Source of the DNA: JACKDX01 sp964640175
GTDB taxonomy: Bacteria; Myxococcota_A; Polyangia; Polyangiales; GCA-016699535
Assembly (NCBI GenBank): GCA_964640175.1
Contig: CAZXFW010000005.1
Location: forward strand, 183,683 to 247,682
Direction of reading: 5' to 3'
Length of the DNA: 64,000 bases
A model generated the notes under the pieces. The model had not been told where the DNA came from, did not search any database, and saw only the letters and a list, made by a program, of their open reading frames with translations. Below are positions 51,588-60,487 of the stretch, in pieces (position 1 is the stretch's first letter; every line of letters starts with the position of its first letter). The translations under genes and the position numbers were made by a program.

Positions 51588-52511
51588 TTACCTGGCAAGA
51601 GGAAATCCCAGGGCTTGCCGCTGTGCGTAATACGACTCGGCACAGGCCCTGGCAATATGGCGAACTCGTCCAATGTAGCGCTGCCTTTCAGTCACACCAA
51701 TAGCACTTCTCGCATCCAACACATTAAAACAGTGGCTGCACTTAATCACACAATCATACGCAGGAAGCACCAACCGCGCTAACGGATCTTCGAGCGTAAA
51801 CGTGAGCCCACCACCCTTTGCCTTTGTGTCGTGTAGACCAAGTAACGCCTTACACTGTGCCTCGTGACGATCAAACGCATCAAAGTGCATCTGCACATCC
51901 GCACGCTCGAAGTTATAACTGCTCCATTCCCACTCGGCTCGCTTGGCAATGTCGCCGTAGGTCACTTCCGGATTCCACTTCAACGCGTACACGTTGTTGA
52001 CGCCTTGCAGATACATGGCAATTCGTTCCAAGCCATACGTGAGCTCACCCGAGACAGGCTTACACTCCAAGCCGCCTACCTGCTGAAAATAGGTAAACTG
52101 GGTGATCTCCAAGCCATCAAGCCACACCTCCCAGCCAAGTCCCCATGCGCCTAAGGTAGGCGACTCCCAGTCGTCTTCCACAAAACGGATGTCATGCTTG
52201 AGCGGGTCGGTCCCAAGTGCCCGCAATGAATCCAAATACAATTCCTGGATGTCCAACGGCGAGGGCTTAAGAATCACCTGAAACTGATAATATTGTTGCA
52301 AGCGATTGGGGTTATCACCATAGCGCCCGTCGGTCGGCCGCCGCGAGGGCTCGACATACGCCACTCGCCATGGCTCCGGACCCACGGCACGTAAAAACGT
52401 TTGTGGGTTAAACGTGCCTGCCCCCACTTCGGAGTTATACGGTTGCGTTAAAAGACAGCCGTGCCCCGCCCAGTACTGTTGCAGTTTCAAGATGAGATCT
52501 TGGAAGTACAT
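51588..52511 (-). CDS. glyQ: Glycyl-tRNA synthetase alpha subunit
   Basis: Catalytic alpha chain of bacterial GlyRS. The start is F-Q-D-L-I-L-K-L-Q-Q-Y-W-A, and the conserved E-V-G-A-G-T-F-N-P, R-P-T-D-G-R-Y-G-D-N-P and G-W-E-V-W-L-D-G motifs are present. Length 307 is normal. Its start is directly next to the scpB stop (no gap), suggesting coupling to the scpAB pair. glyS is 2.5 kb away. Confidence 0.97.
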   Translation of the reverse strand: MYFQDLILKLQQYWAGHGCLLTQPYNSEVGAGTFNPQTFLRAVGPEPWRVAYVEPSRRPTDGRYGDNPNRLQQYYQFQVILKPSPLDIQELYLDSLRALGTDPLKHDIRFVEDDWESPTLGAWGLGWEVWLDGLEITQFTYFQQVGGLECKPVSGELTYGLERIAMYLQGVNNVYALKWNPEVTYGDIAKRAEWEWSSYNFERADVQMHFDAFDRHEAQCKALLGLHDTKAKGGGLTFTLEDPLARLVLPAYDCVIKCSHCFNVLDARSAIGVTERQRYIGRVRHIARACAESYYAQRQALGFPLAR

Positions 52512-53237
52512 TTATTCAGATTCGGGTTCGGATTTAGATTCCGATTCGGGTTCAGTGTCGTTGGGAACTTCTTCACGTGGTTCTTCAGAGACTTCGTCAG
52601 CTTGCACTTCGGCCTGTTGCGCTTGCATCTGCTTTTCGAAGCCTTCACGTGCTTCGTCGAACGACTCACCGGTCTTACGCTCAAAGAGCGCCCTGCTCTC
52701 TTCGCTTAGCTCACTAAACTCACGCAACGTCGGCAAATCTTTAAGTGCCGGAAGACCAAAGAACTCCAGAAAATACCCTGTCGTTCCATACATCAACGGA
52801 CGCCCCGGCTCTTCTTTACGGCCGAGAATTTTAACCAGACTGCGCTCCAGCACCACCCCCAACGCCGAGCCAGAGTCTACGCCGCGAATCTCCTCAATCT
52901 CCGGACGTGTCAACGGCTGTCGATACGCGATGATCGCCAACACTTCCAACTGAGCGCGGGTAAGCCGAATCGGCCGCTGTGCAATCATCTGTTTGACGTA
53001 ATCCGATGTCTGAGGCGAGGAACGAAACTGATAACCGCCAGAGACTTCCACCAGCTCAAGGCCTCGGCCCTGATACTCACGAACCAACTCTCCTAACGCG
53101 GCAGTGATCTCTTTTGCAGGCGCGCCTGCAATCTTGGAAAGCTGAGCCGTGGTGACTGGTTTTTCAGCCACAAACACCAAGCTCTCAATAACATGTTTCA
53201 GTTCGTTCTCGTCGCTCATGAGTTCCTGCGTGGTCAT
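52512..53237 (-). CDS. scpB: Segregation and condensation protein B
   Basis: Winged-helix subunit of the SMC-ScpAB condensin. The core V-I-E-S-L-V-F-V-A-E-K-P-V, Y-Q-F-R-S-S, and A-L-V-E-V-L-A-I-I-A-Y-R-Q-P-L-T-R-x-E-I-E-x-I-R-G-V-D are typical. The last 55 residues are acidic and low complexity (repeated Glu-Ser-Glu-Pro), also visible as simple repeats in the DNA. Such tails are variable in ScpB. It overlaps scpA by 4 nt. Confidence 0.95.
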   Translation of the reverse strand: MTTQELMSDENELKHVIESLVFVAEKPVTTAQLSKIAGAPAKEITAALGELVREYQGRGLELVEVSGGYQFRSSPQTSDYVKQMIAQRPIRLTRAQLEVLAIIAYRQPLTRPEIEEIRGVDSGSALGVVLERSLVKILGRKEEPGRPLMYGTTGYFLEFFGLPALKDLPTLREFSELSEESRALFERKTGESFDEAREGFEKQMQAQQAEVQADEVSEEPREEVPNDTEPESESKSEPESE

Positions 53238-54022
53238 AATACGCCCTGTTCTGCCTCAGGGACCTGCTCGAAGGCAAGCGCAAGTTGAATCGGTGCCACA
53301 GGCTCCGCTTGCGCCAAACGCAAAAGCCGTTTTTTAGCCATTTCCAGAATGGCCAAGAACGTCACGACCAGATCGTACACCTCCGCATCCATCGGAAACA
53401 GCTCCTCAAACCGACAATGGGGCTGACGACGCAATAGCTCGGTAAGCTCTGCAATCCGTGAATGCAAACTGATCCGCTCTGGCATGATCTCACGGCTCAA
53501 ATCTGCCTTGGCCCGCCGCAACACGCCTTCAAAGGCATCGAGCAAACGAAACAGCCCGACTTCCACCAAAGGCACTTCGCCATCTGGCTCAGGTGGTGCA
53601 CTGCCACGCGTAAACACATCCCGACCCGCCAAGGCTCCTTGCCCCAACCGCTCTGAAACGTCTTTGTACTTTTGATACTCCAAAAGGCGCGTGATCAATT
53701 CCGCACGTGGATCAACTTCGTCTTCGGGCTCCTCAACCTGCTCTTCGCCATGCGAGGGCACCAACATTTTGGACTTGATGTGAACCAACGTGGCCGCCAT
53801 CACCAAATAGTCGCTTGCCACATCGAGATTGAGCTTGGTCATAAGATCCAGATACGCAAGGTAGCGCTCTGTGATGAAGGCCAAGGGTAAGTTCAGAATG
53901 TCGAGTTCGTGAGACCGAATCAAGTGAAGCAGCAAATCCAGCGGACCTTCAAACTCAGGAAGCTCCACCCGGAACGGTTCGATGTCAGAAGCACTTGGAT
54001 TTTGTTGAGTTTCCGTATTCAT
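53234..54022 (-). CDS. scpA: Segregation and condensation protein A
   Basis: Kleisin subunit bridging SMC heads. N-terminal F-E-G-P-L-D-L-L-L-H-L-I, central long helix region, and a C-terminal winged-helix with V-T-F-L-A-I-L-E-M-A-K-K-R-L. Length 262 is standard. It overlaps the M50 protease gene and scpB by 4 nt each, giving an M50-scpA-scpB-glyQ string. smc itself is not in the window. Confidence 0.95.
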   Translation of the reverse strand: MNTETQQNPSASDIEPFRVELPEFEGPLDLLLHLIRSHELDILNLPLAFITERYLAYLDLMTKLNLDVASDYLVMAATLVHIKSKMLVPSHGEEQVEEPEDEVDPRAELITRLLEYQKYKDVSERLGQGALAGRDVFTRGSAPPEPDGEVPLVEVGLFRLLDAFEGVLRRAKADLSREIMPERISLHSRIAELTELLRRQPHCRFEELFPMDAEVYDLVVTFLAILEMAKKRLLRLAQAEPVAPIQLALAFEQVPEAEQGVL

Positions 54023-54678
54023 AAACCTATCCCCACCACAGAAAGCAACACGTGTTCAAGCCATATCCGCACAGGGTTGATCAAGCGAAAGCCAATCGGC
54101 TGGCTGGGCGGCAAAAAGAACACCACGATGAAAAAAACCATAGAATACCGAACTAAAAACGCACGGATATGATCGAGACTACGGGGAATCAAATAGCCAC
54201 CATCCAAGGGAGGCAGCGGAAAAAGGTTAAACACTGCGAGCAAAATATTGAGAGTAAACATGGCGCTACAAAACTCCATGAACACATGACCCGATGCAAG
54301 GTGCATCGACAGCGCCACCCGTAGCCCCACGGCACTGATCAACGCAAGAAGCACATTGGAAAGCGGGCCACTTATGGCAGTCAGCGCCGCGCCTTGCCAC
54401 ATACTGAGCCGTCGATTGAAATTTTGCGGCTGAAACTGCACGGGCTTGGCGTAACCAAAAAACCAGCCCGTACCAGACATCATCAATAGCGCAGGAAAAA
54501 TTAAAGACCCAAACAAATCCATATGCGGCACAGGCGAGAGCGTCAAACGCCCCTGCCGTACCGGCGTGTCATCCCCAAGAAGCGTTGCCATCCAGGCATG
54601 GGCAAACTCGTGAACCGACAAAGAGAGAATCAGGGCAGGAAGCCCTATCACCATTCCGCGTAAGACATGCTCGGACAC
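54019..54678 (-). CDS. M50 site-2-type membrane metalloprotease
   Basis: Five or six hydrophobic helices with the zinc motif S-V-H-E-F-A-H-A-W near the N-terminus (HExxH) and a later N-L-F-P-L-P-P-L-D-G-G motif giving the third metal ligand Asp. Length 219 matches the compact bacterial YwhC/Rip-like clade often found next to scpA. No PDZ domain. Its target is unknown; regulated intramembrane proteolysis is the family role. Confidence 0.92.
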   Translation of the reverse strand: MSEHVLRGMVIGLPALILSLSVHEFAHAWMATLLGDDTPVRQGRLTLSPVPHMDLFGSLIFPALLMMSGTGWFFGYAKPVQFQPQNFNRRLSMWQGAALTAISGPLSNVLLALISAVGLRVALSMHLASGHVFMEFCSAMFTLNILLAVFNLFPLPPLDGGYLIPRSLDHIRAFLVRYSMVFFIVVFFLPPSQPIGFRLINPVRIWLEHVLLSVVGIGL

Positions 54679-54953
54679 GGGCGTACACTTAGCTTAAAAA
54701 GGCCGTGCAGGCGACCTCTATTCGACGATATACAAACTCAACAACCCTCGGCTGAATGACACCCTCTGAGGCCTTCCATGCTGGTACATGCATCGCTTAA
54801 CGCTCCCATTATGCGGCTGATATTATTACGTTTTTTTCCAAAACAAGCAGCGGCTGCGCGCGCGTAAACACCGCTTTCTTTCATTCGGGTCCTATCCCAA
54901 TTCTTACCTTGAAACGCTTTTCGACTGCGGTGTTGAGCCGGCTTATTGTGCGG
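54679..54953. other. Boundary gap, core to accessory region
   Basis: 275 bp without a recognisable gene. AT-rich near 54820-54845 (ATATTATTACGTTTTTTTCC) and otherwise mixed. It marks the end of the dense operon that runs from the M50 gene downward and the start of a looser region. No attachment site or direct repeat was spotted. Confidence 0.4.
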
Positions 54954-56042
54954 CTACAGCGCACCTGCATGGGGGGGAATTGCCTCAGCAGTGATGAGTT
55001 CGGTCAACCATTCGGCTAACATGATGCCATCTGCAGTCACTTCATCGAGCGATTGCAGTAAAAGGGTATGCTGATCACCACCAGAAACAAAAGTCGTGAA
55101 GTTGGAAGCCTGCTGCGCATCCGCTAGGCTCCTTAGCCCAGCAAGGCCCGATCGAAACACATCCGCTGGCATCTCGTCTTCTTGCTCGCAACTCGCGTGC
55201 TGATACCCGAAACCAAAGAAAAATCGAGTTGTTGCATCAGCTTCGGTCGAGAGCAGTGCAAAACGCCGATCGGGGTATTTGGTCCACAAATACTGATAAA
55301 CTGCGGCAAAATTGGCTTCCGAGCGTTGGCATGCGTCACAGTCCGCGGGCACATGATCCGAAATATTCCAGCTCTGCAGCCATTGTTGGGTGAGGCAGGG
55401 CTTTATCAATGTCGAAGGAAACGGCGGACCAGAATCGTTGAGCATCAGCACCGGGACATCTCCAAACGCAGCTTGTGCTTGGTCAAAATTGTAGACCACC
55501 CCAAACCCTCCCGCGCTTGAACCAGCAAATACCACCTGCTCCACGTCATCAAACTCCTTGACTGTCCAGTCCAGAAACCGGGTGACGTTCTCATAACCTA
55601 CGTGCACCCGCTTCGTGCGCTCGGATGGATCGGCATTGCCTCCATACACATCGCCCGAACAGTAAGGCACAAAAACCCAATTCCAATCGCGAAATGGGTT
55701 CACGCGACTGTTGCGATCAGAGATGCCATTTCTGATTAATGAAGCCAAGGAGGTTACGAGCGTTAAATCCGCTGCATCAAATCCATCGGGATGCGCTACG
55801 CGCTCGCACGTGAGGTCATTAAAACAAGCCCCGCCTGGTTCGAGAAATATGAGTAGGTGTTTGCTGTTAGGCGCATAGTTGACGCCCAACCCCGTTTCAG
55901 AGCCGTTCATACAGCGTGTGCCCGGAATCGGCACCCACTGCCATGTGTGAAACTTGGAATCATCCGGCTCGCTCTTTTCATCATCGGAGCACCCTGCAAC
56001 CAGCTCCACCATGACGACACACAAAAAAAGATATCGGATCAT
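54954..56042 (-). CDS. Pectinacetylesterase-like lipoprotein
   Basis: 362-residue secreted esterase related to plant PAE and animal Notum. Lipobox V-A-G-C; the start at 56042 gives a clean signal peptide. Serine-hydrolase elements: L-L-I-F-L-E-P-G-G-A-C-F (oxyanion region), V-P-Y-C-S-G-D-V, nucleophile elbow G-S-S-A-G-G-F-G (about residue 172), and a C-terminal G-D-Q-H-T-L-L (His about 324). Homologous bacterial proteins deacylate polysaccharides or lipids; the substrate here is unknown. A Y-G-G-N-A-D-P-S-E loop follows the C-S-G-D motif. It is separated from the scp operon. Confidence 0.87.
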   Translation of the reverse strand: MIRYLFLCVVMVELVAGCSDDEKSEPDDSKFHTWQWVPIPGTRCMNGSETGLGVNYAPNSKHLLIFLEPGGACFNDLTCERVAHPDGFDAADLTLVTSLASLIRNGISDRNSRVNPFRDWNWVFVPYCSGDVYGGNADPSERTKRVHVGYENVTRFLDWTVKEFDDVEQVVFAGSSAGGFGVVYNFDQAQAAFGDVPVLMLNDSGPPFPSTLIKPCLTQQWLQSWNISDHVPADCDACQRSEANFAAVYQYLWTKYPDRRFALLSTEADATTRFFFGFGYQHASCEQEDEMPADVFRSGLAGLRSLADAQQASNFTTFVSGGDQHTLLLQSLDEVTADGIMLAEWLTELITAEAIPPHAGAL

Positions 56043-56542
56043 GGCTAGGGCTCTATCACAAGGCACATCGGTTGCCTATTATTGATGTGCATCCGTTTGG
56101 GTTTGTTGCTGGTCTTTGGCTGGTAGCGGGGTTTGCATGACTCTACACGATCCAGGGAACGAGGTGAGCCGGGTTTGTGGGGACTTGATCGGACAGTCAC
56201 CCTGATTTTTGGATGCCTGTTTGACTAAGTTTAAGCGGCCTCGTTGTTAATAATGGTATTGTTCATTTTCTTGGCGAGCGGATCCGCTATTCCTCACCAG
56301 ATCACGACAGACACACAAAGCCAATACATTCCCATCCCGGTGCGCACGCGCTATGGCCATGTTACGGTTACAGTGGATCCCGAGCACCCTTGCTGGGAGT
56401 CTTTCATGGGAGGCTTTCAAGACACTTCCCCGGATGCTCCAGAACCCGTTTCCTAAACCTCATACCCGCGACATTCTTCGTCCTCTTTACACACCAGTAT
56501 CAAACAGCTTGCACACGGGGTGAAGGATGCTAGTTCACGGTT
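56043..56542. other. Gap upstream of a large lipoprotein gene
   Basis: 500 bp. Apart from the weak small ORF at 56253-56456 no gene is seen. The first 180 bp have no obvious signals. An AAGGATGC purine run (about 56523) lies too far from the next ATG to be a certain ribosome site. Confidence 0.35.
56253..56456 (+). CDS. Possible small secreted protein, 67 residues
   Basis: ATG at 56253 opens a frame with a hydrophobic start (M-V-L-F-I-F-L-A-S-G-S-A-I-P), then a polar T-D-T-Q-S-Q-Y-I-P-I-P-V-R-T and a short tail with one Cys (E-H-P-C-W-E). No good ribosome site is visible and I know no relatives. It may be a real short exported peptide or a chance ORF. A longer version begins with TTG at 56244. 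Confidence 0.35.
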   Translation: MVLFIFLASGSAIPHQITTDTQSQYIPIPVRTRYGHVTVTVDPEHPCWESFMGGFQDTSPDAPEPVS

Positions 56543-58375
56543 ATGAATGGGCGTAGCTGCTTGTTTTGGCTTTGGTGTCTTTGGCTACCGGCGTGTAACG
56601 GGCCAGCGTCGTCGAACACCCTTCAACGAGGCACGGAATCGCAAAATGTTGTTCTAGCCGCGAACCAGCAGACCTATAAGTTCTCCCGAACGAGAGGTGT
56701 GCTTCAACCGGCTGATATCTTCGAACAACCCCTTTCGGCATTCGTCTTGGACTCGTCACAGGAATGGGCCCTTTTAGCTCATATGCAGTACTCCACGGTG
56801 CTGCCTTCCACTTTTTGGGTGCGCAGCGAAACTCTTCCTGGCGATGTTCGAGGACTTCGCAATTTTCGTGATTTACTGGATCATGCAACTTACAGCTGTC
56901 CACAGAATGCCATCCAATTTAATGGGACGCCACGCATGCAGCAACGGGCATCGTCGCCTCTGCTTTGGACGTGGGGAGTCCAAAACGGCTGGGTGATTGG
57001 GTTAGGAAATGACGCGCCAGCGGTGATGAGTGGGCATTGCTTTATGCCACCGGAACGGCTTTGTGATGAGCACAACCGGAATGTAGCTGGGCCAAGCTAC
57101 TTTGATGTGCATGATCTGGAGCGAATGGTCCACTCGGGAAGCTATCGGAGCATCGACGAGTTATGGTCCGCCATACATGCATTTCATAACCCCGAAAAGG
57201 GTAATGTGGACTATGATGCACGGTTTGAGCAAGAGCACCCATTTGATGTCAATGGCTTCCCCTACACCTACGCAATGGTATATCTTTCGAAATCATTACA
57301 ACGCGCAGGTGCCAACGTAGACGCTGGCGTGTTGCCTCGCATTCTTGCTGCCAATGCATATGGTGATTTACTCATTGGCATTGAGGGCAAAGGTCGCAGT
57401 CCAAACGAGGCGACGCCTGAGACCATGGAAGTACTTTCCTTTCATTGCGAAGGTGACAATGCGTATTTCGCGCCTGCACTTGTTGTACAAGATGTCGCAG
57501 GGTTGCGCTGGTATGCACAATCGGATCCGGCACCGGATTACCTTGCTGCTCAGTTTCATTCGCTTGGGCCAGCACCTAGTCTTGAACAGGTGTGCCAGAC
57601 CTGCCACGGCACGAGCATACATCCGAACATGCATGAATATCCGACATGGCCAGGATGGATGGGCGGTCTCTTCATTGAGACCCCAGATTCACTGCTGCGC
57701 GACTTGAGCGCGCATTCAAACGCAGCACGATTCAAAGAAATAATGAATGGGGAGTGGCTAAACCAATGGGCTTTAGTTAATTATGACTTTGATAAAGATG
57801 ATGGGAGCATACGATACGACACAGGCGTATCACTACAGCTGGATATCATGAACAATGCCATCTATCGGCTTAACAGCTTGCGCATCGCATCTGAACTTAT
57901 TCAAAGGCATGTTCAGGGCACACGGGATCCTGTGTTCTTGGAGCGTATGACCCATGCTATGGTGGAGCTATACTATCCAAACGCCTCGCGCAGCCCTGAC
58001 CTTCAGAAGCTTAGCAAGATGAAAGGGATGGAGGGCCTCGATACGACACTCGCCGCGGCGCGCGTTGAACATGAAAAGTATCTCCAGTATCTTGAGGATC
58101 TTTTCACTGCAAGCAAAAGAGTGTTGTATGGAGATAGCTCCGTAACGCTGAGTGATCGCGAGCGTGGTCTGCTTCGGGATCCCTCATTCGACAATCGCGA
58201 ATATGATATTATACGTTGGGCGGTTTTAAAAATGGTGGGACTATCGCCTGAAAATTGGGCGCCCGTACTAAGCGTCGATGGAATTACTATGTTCGACTAC
58301 GGTTCTGGCGTGTCTGAGGATGCCGAGGTGTACTGGTTGCCGCTTAGCCCTTATCTCGTACCGTATATGCCGTGA
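56543..58375 (+). CDS. Large lipoprotein with N-terminal family segment and one CXXCH haem motif
   Basis: 610 residues. Short signal W-L-P-A-C (Cys18). The N-terminal 150 residues share pattern with the 62617-63891 protein (Y-K-F-S-R-T-R-G-V-L / Y-R-F-N-E-Q-R-G-A-L; F-W-V-R-S; S-C-P; S-G-H-C) and with the left-edge gene. A single C-Q-T-C-H motif at residues 351-355 could bind one c-type haem, with P-N-M-H-E-Y-P downstream offering a possible Met/His ligand. The rest is helical and not recognised. The protein is rich in aromatic residues. The start is the first ATG of the frame. No clear ribosome site; expression level uncertain. Confidence 0.78.
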   Translation: MNGRSCLFWLWCLWLPACNGPASSNTLQRGTESQNVVLAANQQTYKFSRTRGVLQPADIFEQPLSAFVLDSSQEWALLAHMQYSTVLPSTFWVRSETLPGDVRGLRNFRDLLDHATYSCPQNAIQFNGTPRMQQRASSPLLWTWGVQNGWVIGLGNDAPAVMSGHCFMPPERLCDEHNRNVAGPSYFDVHDLERMVHSGSYRSIDELWSAIHAFHNPEKGNVDYDARFEQEHPFDVNGFPYTYAMVYLSKSLQRAGANVDAGVLPRILAANAYGDLLIGIEGKGRSPNEATPETMEVLSFHCEGDNAYFAPALVVQDVAGLRWYAQSDPAPDYLAAQFHSLGPAPSLEQVCQTCHGTSIHPNMHEYPTWPGWMGGLFIETPDSLLRDLSAHSNAARFKEIMNGEWLNQWALVNYDFDKDDGSIRYDTGVSLQLDIMNNAIYRLNSLRIASELIQRHVQGTRDPVFLERMTHAMVELYYPNASRSPDLQKLSKMKGMEGLDTTLAAARVEHEKYLQYLEDLFTASKRVLYGDSSVTLSDRERGLLRDPSFDNREYDIIRWAVLKMVGLSPENWAPVLSVDGITMFDYGSGVSEDAEVYWLPLSPYLVPYMP

Positions 58376-58484
58376 TGCCGCACAGAGTGACCTGCCGCGT
58401 AGAAGTGAACCATTTTCAAACGCCAATTTAGATGCCTGGCAAAGTTGTCCCGCATTATGGCGAGGTGAATGATTCAGATCGCGT

Positions 58485-59063
58485 TTGGTTCGGTCCTATG
58501 CCGGTCACTTCACAGCTTGCCGAGTCACTTTCCCGACTCAATATGAAAGTTACCTGATACCTCAATACTCTGCTCCCACAGACTTTCGCAAAGCACTTGA
58601 AGCGCGCTTGCGAAATAAGGCTCAAAACAGCCCTATGAGCTTGGTCCGGCTGAGGCAGCTCATTGTCTTTGATCGTTTCATTACCCGTATCTTCCATGTA
58701 TTGGGCGACCAGTGCATCCTGAAGGGCAGCGTGGTTGTTGAGTTTAGGCTGGGCGGAGCGCGAACAACGAAAGATATTCATCTGAGGCTATCTGGTTCGC
58801 CTGATGCCGTGTTGAGCAAACTTCAACAAGCCGGAGAGCTAGCGCTAAACGGCTTCCTCAGGCGCCGACGTGATCACGGGGAGCTCCTTCCTGTCTTTTT
58901 CAGACCTACTACCGAGCACGTTTCGCGCGTATCCGATCGAGACTCACATCACAGTGAAGCTTCATGCCTAAACTCTTCCCCGGAAACGCGAAAACTCGCG
59001 CATCAAAGACCTGCCGGACATCGCGCTGCTTGCATCCGTGAGAACCATAGCCAGAATGGCTAA
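58485..59063 (+). pseudogene. Decayed AbiEii/AbiGii-type nucleotidyltransferase (toxin-like) gene
   Basis: The N-terminal part reads T-D-F-R-K-A-L-E-A-R-L-R-N-K-A and V-F-D-R-F...L-K-G-S-V-V-V-E-F-R-L...R-T-T-K-D-I-H-L-R-L-S-G, a good match to AbiEii-family proteins. After G-E-L-A-L-N-G-F-L the frame changes. A second frame (about 58910-59040) gives R-A-Y-P-I-E-T-H-I-T-V-K-L-H-A, then an in-frame TAA, then T-L-P-R-K-R-E-N-S-R-I-K-D-L-P-D-I-A-L-L-A, the family's C-terminal motif. Perhaps 60 to 100 internal residues are missing. The catalytic region is therefore broken. No AbiEi-type antitoxin gene is adjacent. Confidence 0.75.
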
Positions 59064-59253
59064 TTCGGTTTCACGGAGAGCCGAAAATCGAACCCGTACA
59101 CCCCAATTAATTGTGGGGGACATCTGGGAGTACTTTTTGATCACGCTTATACGGTGAGCCGTGTTATGCAAGCAGCTGGCGAAGTGGTTCGACTCTTAGT
59201 CGCCTCCACTATTTACAGCGGATATCTATCACTGTTCTTCAGGAGTAAAACGC
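59064..59253. other. Gap before a small kinase gene
   Basis: 190 bp. It contains the near-palindrome CCCCAATTAATTGTGGGG (59100-59117) and some out-of-frame remnants. No gene seen. The AGGAG at 59241-59245 is the next gene's ribosome site. Confidence 0.35.
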
Positions 59254-59721
59254 GTGGCTACTCTGCATTTGATGGTTGGGCTTCCTTGTTCAGGAAAAAC
59301 AACGCTCGCACACAAGCTTGAACATGAACTACCGGCGCTTCGATTATCACTTGATGAGTGGCACATATGCCTCTTCGGTCAAGATGCAGAGGATCCAGAA
59401 CATGACACACGGCATCGCATCATCGAGGCTATACTCTGGGACATCGCTAGGAGGACGCTGGAATTGGGAACGAATGTTATTCTCGATTTCGGCTTTTGGG
59501 CTCGCGAAGAACGCGAAGATTATCGGGCGCGCGCGAAACAACTGGGAGCGAGCAGCAAAATACATTATCTCGATGTTGCGGCGGATGAACTATTGAGGCG
59601 GCTGGAAGAAAGAAATTCACGACCTTCACGGAAATATTTTCTTATTTCCAAGGAAGCGATGGAGCCTTGGATTGCTTTCTTCCAAAAGCCGACACCCGAA
59701 GAGCTTGAGCGGCAAGATTAG
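59254..59721 (+). CDS. P-loop (AAA_33-type) small kinase
   Basis: 155-residue cytoplasmic ATP-binding protein. Walker A G-L-P-C-S-G-K-T-T (residues 9-17); L-S-L-D-E-W with an acidic residue where polynucleotide-kinase- and zeta-like enzymes have theirs; V-I-L-D-F-G-F-W as Walker B-like strand; and a helical lid with R-R-L-E-E-R-N. Relatives are labelled AAA ATPase or predicted kinase and include antibiotic and nucleotide kinases. The GTG start at 59254 has a strong AGGAG 8 nt upstream. No clear partner; its substrate cannot be deduced. Confidence 0.82.
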   Translation: MATLHLMVGLPCSGKTTLAHKLEHELPALRLSLDEWHICLFGQDAEDPEHDTRHRIIEAILWDIARRTLELGTNVILDFGFWAREEREDYRARAKQLGASSKIHYLDVAADELLRRLEERNSRPSRKYFLISKEAMEPWIAFFQKPTPEELERQD

Positions 59722-59860
59722 GGTTCGATCGTGCGGGCTTATAGACTGGCAGGTGCCAAACAAACCTGGAAAGAATTCCCGGTCTGTACACGAGTGCTAT
59801 TTGCTCGTCGACCATCGATCATCCTCCAATACTGCGAACCAAAGACTTGATGACCAATCG
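59722..59860. other. Gap before truncated duplicate
   Basis: About 140 bp with no supported gene, terminator or tRNA. Confidence 0.3.
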
Positions 59861-60475
59861 TCATTCGACAAGAATAGAGGGTGATTGGGAGTCAAAGCGC
59901 ACAGGCTCTGCAAAAAAGGCGAAGGCTTGGCCCGTCTCACGCATGTTTTTATTGCCCTGGTATTGCGCAACAAAATTAGAAAACCCTGCGTAGTTTTCTC
60001 GTGTTAAATACCGATCTATACGCCAGCTGCCACCAAAGCCGAGAAACATATCGGTAACCGCATAGAACCCATCGGGGATGGCATCAGCCAAAACCCCAGT
60101 GCCTAAGAATATTACTTTTGAGTCATACTGCGACAAACGATAGTAGCGGAGAGTCACTACCTGGGACTTGGATAAGTCGGTGTGAATCACTTCGGGCCAG
60201 GCTTGCAGGTTGTCCATGTGACGAAATACAAAAATCTCACTCCGACACACTTTCAAACATTGCGCATTAAGACCCGCTCTGCCCCCCTCTTCATCTCCCT
60301 GTGAAAGATGCTCGACGTTGACAGATCTCGCGATGTCCTCAATATCATCGAGGAGATGATTGCCAGGATCATCCAAATCAAATTCCATCAACCACCTCTC
60401 CAACTCATCGAGAACGTCCTCTAAGTCACCGTAAAATTCGTCTGCAAATATGGGAGGCGGATACACAGGTCGCAC
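59861..60475 (-). pseudogene. 5'-truncated duplicate of the 62617-63891 lipoprotein gene
   Basis: The frame encodes 204 residues from a GTG at 60475. From Y-P-P-P-I-F-A-D-E-F to A-F-F-A-E-P it matches the homologous stretch of the 62617-63891 protein almost exactly. It lacks that protein's signal peptide and N-terminal segment. Thirty-two residues between A-E-P and K-P-V-R-F are missing, and the last residues differ. The DNA is a 564-bp near-identical direct repeat. It probably does not give an exported protein. If translated, the product would be cytoplasmic. Confidence 0.85.
59902..60465. repeat. 564-bp direct repeat, left copy
   Basis: Nearly identical to 62751-63314 at a constant offset of 2849 bp. 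Visible mismatches include caaaaaagg/caaaaaaag, ttgcgca/ttgagca and gttaaata/gtcaaata. Divergence begins at the right end after ATACA. Homology continues a few bases left of 59902 into a sequence matching 62646-62660. Confidence 0.95.
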
Positions 60476-60487
60476 CGCAACCCTCGT

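Noticed and set aside
52512..52580. Simple repeats as a possible microsatellite
   Set aside because: They simply encode the acidic Glu/Ser tail of ScpB.
59080..59120. tRNA-like sequence near AAAATCGAACCC
   Set aside because: No acceptor or anticodon stem could be drawn around it.
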